From a virus, in IMG/VR virus record IMGVR_UViG_3300035099_000030, positions 1 through 35,853 of that record: a stretch of DNA of 35,853 nt; one strand, 5' to 3'. Shown one piece after another: positions 23,275-31,589 of the stretch (its first letter is position 1; the number at the start of each line of letters is the position of its first letter). The notes below the pieces were generated by a model, which was not told where the DNA came from, made no database searches, and was given only the letters and a program-made list of their open reading frames with translations. Both the position numbers and the translations under genes were made by a program.

Positions 23275-23805
23275 ATGGACAGAGCAGCGACTCAAAGAGG
23301 AAGTTTGAGCAGTATTCCGACCGGCCTTCGTCTCAATTTTCAGTATAATCCCGGAAGTCTTCAGGAAGGGTACGAAGCTGGTTGGGCTGAAGTTGTGATA
23401 CCCGGACTCGAAAGTCCGATTCTTCAGTTTTCCGCTGGAAAGATCAGGGAGATTCCGCTTGAACTGTTCTTCAACATTCACGGACATAACAGCAGAACGA
23501 ATCCGATCAATAGAATCAACATGCCGAATGCCGGGGATTTGAACGAGGTCGAAGAAGCGTTGCTGTTCATAGATCAAGCGTCGAAGCCGAAGAAGATTAA
23601 TTTTGGACCGCTTTCTTTTTCAGCATCCCCAGATTTGATGTTGTTTCAGTTTGGTCGCGTCCGATTTGGCGACCCCAATCCCGGAATGGTTTGCGTTATC
23701 AAGAACGTGAGGATTGAACGAATGATGTACAACCCCCTTACGTTGCAGGCAACACAGGCAAGAGTTCAATTGTCGCTCGTTAAGTTCGCCTTCAGTAGCT
23801 TATGA
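23275..23805 (+). CDS. Baseplate/tube-initiator protein (Pvc7/Afp7-like)
   Basis: A 176-residue protein with the pattern LRLNFQYNPGSLQEGYEAGW, PGLESPILQFSAGK and REIPLELFFNIHGH. It resembles the contractile-injection-system proteins that sit at the tube/baseplate junction. It follows the tape measure, as in such systems. GGAG is seven bases before the ATG. Confident it belongs to the baseplate; the exact homologue is from memory. Confidence 0.72.
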   Translation: MDRAATQRGSLSSIPTGLRLNFQYNPGSLQEGYEAGWAEVVIPGLESPILQFSAGKIREIPLELFFNIHGHNSRTNPINRINMPNAGDLNEVEEALLFIDQASKPKKINFGPLSFSASPDLMLFQFGRVRFGDPNPGMVCVIKNVRIERMMYNPLTLQATQARVQLSLVKFAFSSL

Positions 23806-23812
23806 GGAAACC

Positions 23813-24127
23813 ATGTCTATCAAGATAACAAAAAATTCCAGATACTCGATTGAGGGAAAGTTTTTGGTCATTACTGAAAACGAGATAGAGAAGGTTTTGC
23901 TCATAGAGAGGCGGGTATTTGGATCAGATGATCTTGGTGATTCGTTCTCGAACCATCTTGTTCAGGATGGAGATAGATTGGATAACTTGGCTTATAAGTT
24001 TGGAAACGATCCGACGAAATGGTGGTTGATAGCCGAGATGAATGACTTGGTTCAATGGCCACTGGTTTTAGTTCCCGGATCGGAGCTTAAAATACCGTTC
24101 GCAGAGGTGTTTAGCAGAATTGGGTAG
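23813..24127 (+). CDS. Baseplate LysM / gp53-like protein
   Basis: A 104-residue protein whose C-terminal half is LysM-like (LVQDGDRLDNLAYKFGNDPT, WWLIAEMNDL, LVPGSELKIP), as in T4 gp53 and Pvc8-type baseplate proteins that link wedge to hub. It starts seven bases after the previous stop and overlaps the hub gene by eight bases. Confidence 0.8.
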   Translation: MSIKITKNSRYSIEGKFLVITENEIEKVLLIERRVFGSDDLGDSFSNHLVQDGDRLDNLAYKFGNDPTKWWLIAEMNDLVQWPLVLVPGSELKIPFAEVFSRIG

Positions 24128-25373
24128 CAAAGGCAAAACAAAACCAGTGGTTTCCGTGACGGCTCCGTTCGATCCGAAAGCGAAGTTTGATCGAAGGTCT
24201 CCAGTCAGAGCCATCTTGTTTAAGGACCCCAAGACCAACGTGTCGTATGATCTTGGAGCGCTCAATGCCTCTTTGCTTGTAAAGAGCGTCGAGGTGATTG
24301 AATCCGACAAGAGTAAGGATTCGGCGGCTACTATTGTTTTGCATGATCCCAATGGTATGCTCACGTCTTCCGGCATCATTAAAGAGGGTGTGCTTTTTCG
24401 CGTCTGGCTTGGCTATGTTTATTTCGTAGAAGATTTCGGGGAATGGGTGGCGAAGGAAGTGAATTGCACGTTTCCTTCAACTGAAGATCAGACCTTAACG
24501 ATAAAAGGTCAGTCCAGAATGATTTCGTTCGCTCAGAATGAAAACTCGGAATCGTTTGTCGGAGCTACAGATAAACAAATTGCAGCTCTTATAGCAATGC
24601 GGAATAATTTGAAACTTGATGCGGACAGTGCTGGGATTACTCACGAAGAAATAGCAAGAAGCAGTATGAGCGAAGCTGAGTTTCTTAAAACCCGCGCCAA
24701 AGCTCTCGGATATGAATACTACGTCGATGATGATGTTTTGCATTTTCACCGATATAGATATAACGAGCTTCCGTTCGTTTTGAAATATCGCTCGGAGTTT
24801 CCCGGAGAGAGCAACATCATCGAATGTTCCATCAAGACCAAGACGATGAAGAAGCAGCGCCACGCCAACACAAAGGGCGTTGATACCAAAAAAGGCAAAC
24901 CGATAAAAGAAGACATAACGGATGCTCCTACTCCAGTTGATGAGTGGGAAAAGCAGGCGTTAGGACGGCGCATTAACAATGGCCTTGAGTCGTTGAGGAC
25001 CGAAACGTTGACTGGAGGCCTGACTGCCGAATCGTTACGGTTTAATGACGACGACGAGGTTCCAGAGATTATCAAGATTCTTTCGGCGGCGCAAACGGCG
25101 GCTGAAAGATGGACTGTTGAGCTGGATGTCAAGACCATCGGCAACCCGCTTATTCGTCGTGGAAAAACAGTTATGATTAAAGGCATCGGCAGCAGATACG
25201 ATGGACCGTACTATATCACGGAATCGCGCCATTTACTTAGTGATACTGGGTATCAGTCGTCACTTTTAGGTAAATCGACGCTGGTCGGCAAGGGCAAAGC
25301 CCCGCAAAAGCCAACGAATACCGGGATAAAGATTCTTTATAATCCCAAGAATCGTAAGTTCGAGTTTGAGTGA
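24120..25373 (+). CDS. Baseplate hub protein (gpD/gp27-like)
   Basis: A 417-residue hub protein, the trimer on which the spike sits. Features are DPNGMLTSSGIIKEGVLF (first barrel), the swapped second barrel (TLTIKGQSRMISFAQNEN), a helix with ARSSMSEAEFLKTRAKALGY and YYVDDDVLHFHRY, and RGKTVMIKGIGSRYDGPYYI. That matches the phage late control D/hub family. The start is TTG at 24120, overlapping the upstream stop; the nearest other start (GTG at 24147) is possible. No ATG is suitably placed. Confidence 0.85.
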   Translation: MGSKGKTKPVVSVTAPFDPKAKFDRRSPVRAILFKDPKTNVSYDLGALNASLLVKSVEVIESDKSKDSAATIVLHDPNGMLTSSGIIKEGVLFRVWLGYVYFVEDFGEWVAKEVNCTFPSTEDQTLTIKGQSRMISFAQNENSESFVGATDKQIAALIAMRNNLKLDADSAGITHEEIARSSMSEAEFLKTRAKALGYEYYVDDDVLHFHRYRYNELPFVLKYRSEFPGESNIIECSIKTKTMKKQRHANTKGVDTKKGKPIKEDITDAPTPVDEWEKQALGRRINNGLESLRTETLTGGLTAESLRFNDDDEVPEIIKILSAAQTAAERWTVELDVKTIGNPLIRRGKTVMIKGIGSRYDGPYYITESRHLLSDTGYQSSLLGKSTLVGKGKAPQKPTNTGIKILYNPKNRKFEFE

Positions 25374-26518
25374 TGAGACTTCTAGTTGATGGACAGTATG
25401 TTTTTGTTGGCAAGTATAGAGGTGTAGTTACCAACAAACAAGACCCGTTGAAGCAAGGACGGATTAAAGCGCGCGTGCCCGGAGTAACGAACGATGTTGA
25501 AACTCCGTGGGCGCTCCCTTCCTTGCCGTCGAACGAGCTGAAGCTGCCCGCGATCAACTCGATGGTGTGGATAGAGTTTGAACACGGTGATCCATCACGT
25601 CCGATTTGGACTGGGTATATTCCGAGCAGCGCTACTGGAGATCAGCCGCTTCCAGATTTAGTAAGAGGTGTGCCGGATAGTTCGGTGTTCGCGCCGAGAG
25701 GCACGGCGACAGTAGAGCTTGGTTCCGGCAGAACGTTGAAAGAAATGCCGTCTGCTTTTGCCGGGGAGTACGGAGAAAATTCAGGCGTAACGACTCCCGG
25801 TGGTATTCGGATTGAGAGAGACGACACCGCTGGACAGGAACGAATCGCTGTTTATCATCCTGCTGGAACATCAGTGGAGATAGTCAGCGATGGAGGCGTC
25901 AGGGTACGAGCTGCGAAGTACAACGAAGTAATCAGACGGGACAAAACCATTCACATCATGGGCAAGGAGTTCAAAGCTGTCGAAGATGTTTCAGAGGTGA
26001 TGTACGCCAAGCAGCGCAAAGAAACGTACAACGGAGATTTCCTTGAGCGGAAGGTGAAGGGTAAACTGATTGAGGAGTTTAACGGGTCGGTTGTTAAGAG
26101 AAAAATCCGTGGGCGGTTGTATGAAGAAATCGGCAGTGGTGTTAATAGAAATATTGGAGGAACGAAGCGTGAGAACATAATCGGCGGCTTGCAGCAAGGC
26201 GTGACGGGTCCAGTGCAAGTGATTGCACTAGAAACATCTTCAGAGATTATTGGCAATACGTCGTTTGGAGTTTTTGCGAAGCAGGTCATCGCAATGTTTG
26301 GAACGATATTGATAGAATCGACGCTTGGGATTCTTCAGCTCTCCGGGTTGATAGTAAGACTGGGTGGGTTGTTCGCGTTCGAGCCGCTGGTGAAAGGTTT
26401 GTCGTTTGCCGCGCTTTATAATTCGCATGTTCACACTACTGACAGCGGCCCGACTTCTGTTCCGGTTATACCAATGATTCCGGGTCTTCATACATCCATT
26501 AAAGTGTTCACAGAATGA
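25373..26518 (+). CDS. Baseplate central spike (gp5/gpV/VgrG-like)
   Basis: A 381-residue spike. Residues about 5-80 form an OB-fold (GKYRGVVTNKQDPLKQGRI, WIEFEHGDPSRPIWTGY), typical of gp5 and VgrG. Residues about 215-280 contain eight- to nine-residue repeats ending in Gly (KVKG, EFNG, KIRG, IGSG, NIGG, IIGG), as in the gp5 beta-helix needle. Near the C-terminus HVHTTDSGP recalls the metal-binding tip of membrane-piercing spikes. The ATG overlaps the hub stop (TGATG). Confidence 0.86.
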   Translation: MRLLVDGQYVFVGKYRGVVTNKQDPLKQGRIKARVPGVTNDVETPWALPSLPSNELKLPAINSMVWIEFEHGDPSRPIWTGYIPSSATGDQPLPDLVRGVPDSSVFAPRGTATVELGSGRTLKEMPSAFAGEYGENSGVTTPGGIRIERDDTAGQERIAVYHPAGTSVEIVSDGGVRVRAAKYNEVIRRDKTIHIMGKEFKAVEDVSEVMYAKQRKETYNGDFLERKVKGKLIEEFNGSVVKRKIRGRLYEEIGSGVNRNIGGTKRENIIGGLQQGVTGPVQVIALETSSEIIGNTSFGVFAKQVIAMFGTILIESTLGILQLSGLIVRLGGLFAFEPLVKGLSFAALYNSHVHTTDSGPTSVPVIPMIPGLHTSIKVFTE

Positions 26519-26733
26519 TAGGACAAAAGACAATAAATCCAAAAAACCTCCCGATCATTAAGAGGTTGAGGAGTATATCCGATAAGATGAATAAAGTGGC
26601 CGAAGCCCTTCAAGCTCAGCTGGAAGAAAAGAAAGCATTTTTGAAAGTGGTGCAGAATGGCTCAGTGGAAAGTAGTGAGTCTCGCGGACATAGCGCCGGA
26701 GGAGATTCAAGGGATAGCGACAGCCGCGAGTAG
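26515..26733 (+). CDS. Small helical protein after the spike, unknown
   Basis: A 72-residue protein with a helical, coiled-coil-like N-terminal half (MNKVAEALQAQLEEKKAFLK). The tail, rich in Ser/Asp/Arg/Gly, lies entirely over the next gene in another frame (26657-26733). The ATG overlaps the spike stop (ATGA), and the ribosome site is weak. It may be a real chaperone- or hub-like small protein; the low-complexity tail is constrained by the overlapping frame. Confidence 0.5.
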   Translation: MIGQKTINPKNLPIIKRLRSISDKMNKVAEALQAQLEEKKAFLKVVQNGSVESSESRGHSAGGDSRDSDSRE

Positions 26734-27595
26734 TGTCGTCGGCGGAATCGCTACTGTATTCTCAAGGCTGGCAAACGTTTTAGAGATTGCTAAGACATTG
26801 CTTATGATGTTTATTGATCCTCTTGCGACAATAGTCGGAGAACTGATTCAGGAGATTGAGGACTTTGTTACCGATCTTCGTGATGCTGGTGTGTATGTTC
26901 TAGTAATCGCACCGCTCACTAAAGAAGATCAGAGGGGGACAGCGGAGTTCATATCGACGGTTGTCAGCTCGTGCGAAGACGAACTTGATGAAGAGCGTCC
27001 GCAATTTTCTGCATCGTCCGAAGTGGCCGCGTATGTCTTTCTTGTCGGTGTTGAAGATTTTATTTTGCTGTGGCATAATTTTCTGAAAGCGATGAGCAAG
27101 ATTTTTGATTTTGATGCCTTCAGGGAATTGAAATGGGTTGATGAAGACCTTCCTCCCGACTGGCCTCCTCTTTATTACAGATCGAAGGCCGGAAAGTTGC
27201 CGGACTGGAGAAGCATAACAATCGGAGATATGATTAAGCCGCTCGGAGAGGCGCTGAATGAGATTGAAGCGCTGATGGAAGACATGAAGGGCTTGCTTTC
27301 CGACACTCAGGAATTTATAGACGAGTTTATAGGAGCGCTTCAGAAAAAGATCGATGACATTAAAGCCGCCGCGAAAGCCATTCGGGATATAGCCAATGCG
27401 CTCAAAGATTTTTTTGATATTACTGGTGTGTGGTATCTCGATATTCAGACAAAGGGTGTTGATGGATTCAAGAACGAGCTTATATCTTCCACAAACCGGC
27501 CTCCGTTTGGAGATACGTCGTGGACGGCTGGAATTGTATTTCTCGCTGGCGGACCCGGAGTTCCTCCGCTTGTTAGATTACTTGGAGGACTATAA
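26657..27595 (+). CDS. Baseplate-region protein, unknown
   Basis: A 312-residue, mostly helical protein. It has a hydrophobic amphipathic N-terminal part (ANVLEIAKTLLMMFIDPLA). Long helices occur at about 185-250 (EALNEIEALMEDMKGLLSD, KKIDDIKAAAKAIRDIANAL), followed by a small beta end ending in PGVPPLVRLLGGL. It lies between the spike and the gp25-like wedge, with 77 bases of out-of-frame overlap at its start. Likely a baseplate or tape-measure-associated protein. No family recognised. Confidence 0.68.
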   Translation: MAQWKVVSLADIAPEEIQGIATAASSVVGGIATVFSRLANVLEIAKTLLMMFIDPLATIVGELIQEIEDFVTDLRDAGVYVLVIAPLTKEDQRGTAEFISTVVSSCEDELDEERPQFSASSEVAAYVFLVGVEDFILLWHNFLKAMSKIFDFDAFRELKWVDEDLPPDWPPLYYRSKAGKLPDWRSITIGDMIKPLGEALNEIEALMEDMKGLLSDTQEFIDEFIGALQKKIDDIKAAAKAIRDIANALKDFFDITGVWYLDIQTKGVDGFKNELISSTNRPPFGDTSWTAGIVFLAGGPGVPPLVRLLGGL

Positions 27596-27969
27596 TGCAG
27601 GTTGAAGTTCTTATGAACGTTCTGAACGACATGCTCGGAGAATGCACGCCTGAAATACTGCGAAGGTTGCGTCAAAGCCTGAGCGATGTTAATAAAGAGC
27701 TTGAGACGGCAGAGCGCGACCAAGCCGCCGAACGCGCCAAACTCAGCGATGTCGAAGTGGCGTTGGAGGAAATAGACGGACTTTCCGAATTTAGTTTTTT
27801 GCGCTATCTTCTTATCAGTCGAAGGTCAACGATAAAATCAAGATTAGACCTTGACGGACGAGCGCAGAAATTGGTTAATAAGAAAAACAGAATTGAGGCA
27901 GAGTTGCACGACAAGGAAGAGTTGGCGAAGGCTGTCGATAAATTTGTGGAGATGATGAATGTCAGATAG
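27595..27969 (+). CDS. Coiled-coil protein, unknown
   Basis: A 124-residue protein with two long heptad-like helices (VNKELETAERDQAAERAKL; KLVNKKNRIEAELHDKEELA) separated by FSFLRYLLISRR, probably a helical hairpin. It starts at TAATG after GGAGG and overlaps the wedge gene by 11 bases. A structural or assembly role in the baseplate is inferred. Confidence 0.7.
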   Translation: MQVEVLMNVLNDMLGECTPEILRRLRQSLSDVNKELETAERDQAAERAKLSDVEVALEEIDGLSEFSFLRYLLISRRSTIKSRLDLDGRAQKLVNKKNRIEAELHDKEELAKAVDKFVEMMNVR

Positions 27970-28396
27970 CAGAAACTTTCTTGGGAAGGGTTGGGCTTTT
28001 CCATTCAACTTCGACGCAAACAAAGGCGGCGTTAAAACGACTGCCGACCGACAAGATGGAAGCACGTCTGATGACGGGCAGAAGAGACATCTTGTCGGAG
28101 CCGTTCGTCAGATTCTCGAAACTTCTATTGGAGAACGTTTGATGCAGTGCGATTTCGGAACGAAGATCATGGATTTGGTTTTTGAACCGATGGACGAGTC
28201 GCTCTCCGGCTTGCTTTCTTACTATGCGGCGGCGGGTATAAGCAGGTGGGACAAAAGGGTGGTTTCCAAGTATGTTGAGGGGATGCCTGATGAAGTCAAG
28301 GGTTTATTCCGGCTCCTTATCAGGTATGAAATTGCTAATACGAACATCAGTGGAAATATGGTGTTTCCGTTCTATACGAGGGGGGTTATCGCATGA
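27959..28396 (+). CDS. Baseplate wedge protein (gp25/gpW-like)
   Basis: A 145-residue member of the gp25/lysozyme-like wedge family, which links the sheath's first ring to the baseplate. Key elements are FPFNFDANKGGV, the EPR-type motif region ILETSIGERLMQCDFGTKI with DLVFEPM, and VVSKYVEGM. It overlaps the preceding gene by 11 bases and the J-like gene by four (ATGA), the usual W-J order. Confidence 0.9.
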   Translation: MSDSRNFLGKGWAFPFNFDANKGGVKTTADRQDGSTSDDGQKRHLVGAVRQILETSIGERLMQCDFGTKIMDLVFEPMDESLSGLLSYYAAAGISRWDKRVVSKYVEGMPDEVKGLFRLLIRYEIANTNISGNMVFPFYTRGVIA

Positions 28397-30090
28397 GTGG
28401 CGTTCCCAAGTTAGATTATTCGGCGCGTGATTTTCAAACAATTAAAGAGCAAGCGATTCGCTTGATTCAGTTCTTTACTCCTGAGTGGACGGATCACAAC
28501 GAAGACGATTTTGGAATAGTCCTTATCGGTTTATTTTCCGGCATGGCCGACGTTCTTCATTGGTACGTTGATCGTTGGGCGGCGGAGAATTTTCTTGAGA
28601 CCGCTCTGACCAGAAGGAGTGTTGCCAGACTTCTTCGTTTGATCGGCATAGAACTGAAAAGCCCCGCGCCCGCGCATGTAAACCTTGTTTTCAGTATTAC
28701 ATCCCCGCTCGGATCGAATCTGTTAATTCCCAAAGGCACTAAAGTAGCTACCGTCGCTCTCGAAGAGCAGATTTATTTTGAGACCGATCTCGATACGTAC
28801 ATTATCGCTGGAGAGTTGACATCGCCTCCGGTTGCCGCTACAGAAGGTCAAACGTATAGTGAAAGTCTCGGCATTTCGGACGGAACTCAGTTCCAAAGAT
28901 ATACGATCAGCAGGTATCCGATCATAGACGGATCGCTTTATGTTTTTGTTAATTCAGTGGCGTGGAACAAAGTGGAATCGCTCATTCTCAGTGCGGCGAC
29001 AGACGAGTCCTACCAGACGTATAAAGACGAGAACGAGCAGATCACGGTTCAGTTCGGCGATAATGTCAATGGAAAGATTCCTGTTCCGACGCTTCCGATT
29101 GATTCGCAGTATCGTATTGGCGGCGGCACTTACGGCAACGTCGGCGCGGGCACTATTTCGGTTGTTATATCGACGATTTATTACATGGGAAATCCCATCG
29201 GAGTAAGCGTAACAAATCCAACTGCATCAAGCGGTGGGGAAGATGCCGAGTCCATAGAGAACGCAAAGCGGCGCGGTCCGGCGGAGTTCAAGTCGTTGAA
29301 CAGAGCCGTAACGTTGTCGGACTACATAAGTTTGACAGAAGGCATCTCCGGGGTTCTTCGCGCCGATGCGATAGTAACCGGAGTCGCTCGAATCACTATC
29401 TATGTCGTTCCGGTCGGCGGGGGCGTTCCATCACAGGCTTTCATAGACTTCATAGTCGATGAGATGGAAAAGTTCAGGATGGCGACGGATGGAGTCATCG
29501 TCGAAGGTCCGACGTATGTCGAAGTAGATATGGAAGGCATTATCACAGTTCTTTCCAATTACAGAAGGACAGATGTTGAAGACGCCGCCAACGCAGCCAT
29601 AGATGATTTCTACGATGTCGAGAATCGTGATTTCGGGCAAGATGGAACTCCGAGAGGTGACGTTCGTATTTCAGATGTCTACGGTTTTCTCGAAAACGTC
29701 AGAGGTGTGGACTTCATCGAGCTGACCAAGCTGACTATCCGACCAAGCGCAAAGTGGTTGGTACAGACCGGAGATGCGGCTTTTTCTGGGGTTATCGTTG
29801 TGTCTGCATCAACTAAGTCGGAATGGTGGTCGGTAACGTTCACCTCGCCGACAACTTTCAAAGTTGAAGGTTCGGTGTCCGGCCTTCAGGTCGCTGTTGG
29901 AACGATTGGCGTGCTGTATTCGTCGGACAACAACGAAGTAACATTCCAGATAGACAATGCAGGCGCTCCAATGGCTATAGGAGACGCGGCGCAGTTTAGA
30001 ACGTCCGAGTTGCTCGGAAGCGTTGATATTCTGCCCGGAGAGATTGCGAGAGCTGGAACGATTAGTATGACGTATCAAGGCGGCGTATGA
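28393..30090 (+). CDS. Baseplate wedge protein J (gp6-like)
   Basis: A 565-residue baseplate J-like protein, the wedge subunit that forms the baseplate ring. The N-terminus (LDYSARDFQTIKEQAIRLIQ, NFLETALTRRSVARLLRLIG), the middle YRIGGGTYGNVGAGTISV and the segment ENAKRRGPAEFKSLNRAVTL are characteristic. A C-terminal beta extension (about 455-565) is not part of the minimal family. It overlaps both neighbours by four bases. Confidence 0.92.
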   Translation: MSGVPKLDYSARDFQTIKEQAIRLIQFFTPEWTDHNEDDFGIVLIGLFSGMADVLHWYVDRWAAENFLETALTRRSVARLLRLIGIELKSPAPAHVNLVFSITSPLGSNLLIPKGTKVATVALEEQIYFETDLDTYIIAGELTSPPVAATEGQTYSESLGISDGTQFQRYTISRYPIIDGSLYVFVNSVAWNKVESLILSAATDESYQTYKDENEQITVQFGDNVNGKIPVPTLPIDSQYRIGGGTYGNVGAGTISVVISTIYYMGNPIGVSVTNPTASSGGEDAESIENAKRRGPAEFKSLNRAVTLSDYISLTEGISGVLRADAIVTGVARITIYVVPVGGGVPSQAFIDFIVDEMEKFRMATDGVIVEGPTYVEVDMEGIITVLSNYRRTDVEDAANAAIDDFYDVENRDFGQDGTPRGDVRISDVYGFLENVRGVDFIELTKLTIRPSAKWLVQTGDAAFSGVIVVSASTKSEWWSVTFTSPTTFKVEGSVSGLQVAVGTIGVLYSSDNNEVTFQIDNAGAPMAIGDAAQFRTSELLGSVDILPGEIARAGTISMTYQGGV

Positions 30091-31580
30091 GCTACGAAGT
30101 ACAGAATCCACTGATTAGACGCGGCGCTGAAGGTCCCCAGCTTGTGCTGACGTGGGATAGTCCCGTCGAGCGTATCGTCGCTTCGCAGGAGAATTGCGAT
30201 TCGACGTATCAGTGGGGTCATCAGACTTACTGCCAACGCCTTGCTCAGTTTTATGCGTTGTTGGTTCCGTCGATCTCTGTTAATTTGGTTGGGGTGAAAC
30301 TTTCAGTACCGGCTCCGGTTTCCGATTCTGTACGGTTGGCGATTTACAGCGCCGTTGGTGGTGTTCCGTCTACATTGTTGGCGTACTCGACGAACGTTAT
30401 CAACGGTGTCGATATTCCGCCTGAAGACCCGGTTCCCGCTAACGTACCTACGACTTTTTTTGAGTTCGCGCCGCTTAACATCACGACTGATTTTGCCATA
30501 GTTGTTGAGAGGACTGGTCCAGTTCCCGGCCCGATGATTTTGTCCGGCGTGGAAACGGTTACAAGCGGCGGATTGATGCTCGCCGATGTCGGTGGTAGCT
30601 GGCTTGCTATAACAAACAAGAATATGTTTTTTGAGGTTTACATCGTAATGGATTTCGCAGTGCGCCGTGGCGTGCTGGACTTTCCAGATGAGACGAGTGG
30701 GGACTTGGTTTATTCCGGCACTGACCTGCATTTTATTGATTTGAACGTTGTGCCGTTCGTGACGTATTACTACACAATTTTCTCAATCATCGGTGGAACT
30801 TGGTACTGGTCAACCAAGACGCAAGTTTATGAGTTTGCGATGGATAATAGCAACACCCCGCTTGAGTTATACAAGTTGCTTCCACGGATTTATCGAAGCG
30901 AAGATTTGAAAGGTACGCTTGTCCCGCTTGAGTATGCCGAGGGTGAAGACGGAGAGCAGTTTAATTTCAACGAAGACCACAACGTAGGGTTGGGGCAGTT
31001 GAGGAGGTTTTTGAAGCTCTTCGGGCTTGAGTTTGGAGACATCCGTGGACTTATAGAATACTTTTCTTATTTCTATGATGTGCTCAATGTTCGTTTGGAC
31101 TTCCTCGGTCTTCTTGCTAATTTTATCGGATTGACGTTGATACCGTTCGAGACGCAGCAGCGCTCTAGGTTTTTGATTCTGAATGCGATCTATTTGTATA
31201 AGATCAGAGGGACACTGCAAGGACTGTCTTTGTTTGCCGGAAACATCGTCGGAGAGATTCCGTTGATTAAGGAGTTCAGTAACAACATCATTTACATGAA
31301 TGAGGTTGACAGCACACACTTCGAGGGTGCGGATCCACCCGGAACTGGTTTCGATCCGGCCACCATTGCGAAGATTGGAAAGTATATAGATCAGTCGGAT
31401 TATATGTTGGACTTTTCGATGGGAGCGATGTACTCTCCTCGTTCGATAGGTTTCTTTTTCACGTCGATTGATCCGATGCCGCACATTGATCTCATCTTGG
31501 CTTACTTCTCGGATTTCATTCCGGCAACTGTTAATTGGTTTTTATTTTATAACGACGTTCAGGTTTACCCTGTGCCGTAG
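30087..31580 (+). CDS. Tail protein I-like (baseplate wedge, with N-terminal beta domain)
   Basis: A 497-residue protein. The C-terminal 230 residues carry the phage tail protein I/gp7-like pattern (LYKLLPRIYRSEDLKG, LGQLRRFLKLFGLEF, RSRFLILNAIYLYKIRG). The N-terminal 180 residues form a beta-sandwich (GVKLSVPAPVSDSVRLAIYS, PLNITTDFAIVVERTG) of the kind that displays or attaches surface domains. The order J then I is standard in P2-like baseplates. It starts in an ATGA overlap. Confidence 0.82.
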   Translation: MSYEVQNPLIRRGAEGPQLVLTWDSPVERIVASQENCDSTYQWGHQTYCQRLAQFYALLVPSISVNLVGVKLSVPAPVSDSVRLAIYSAVGGVPSTLLAYSTNVINGVDIPPEDPVPANVPTTFFEFAPLNITTDFAIVVERTGPVPGPMILSGVETVTSGGLMLADVGGSWLAITNKNMFFEVYIVMDFAVRRGVLDFPDETSGDLVYSGTDLHFIDLNVVPFVTYYYTIFSIIGGTWYWSTKTQVYEFAMDNSNTPLELYKLLPRIYRSEDLKGTLVPLEYAEGEDGEQFNFNEDHNVGLGQLRRFLKLFGLEFGDIRGLIEYFSYFYDVLNVRLDFLGLLANFIGLTLIPFETQQRSRFLILNAIYLYKIRGTLQGLSLFAGNIVGEIPLIKEFSNNIIYMNEVDSTHFEGADPPGTGFDPATIAKIGKYIDQSDYMLDFSMGAMYSPRSIGFFFTSIDPMPHIDLILAYFSDFIPATVNWFLFYNDVQVYPVP

Positions 31581-31589
31581 GAGGATAAT

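Noticed and set aside
22789-23577. Minus-strand frame of 262 codons
   Set aside because: Antisense to the tape measure Pro/Ala linker and the following baseplate gene; low-complexity Ser/Gly/Arg product.
30867-31484. Minus-strand frame of 205 codons
   Set aside because: Antisense to the conserved tail protein I-like region.
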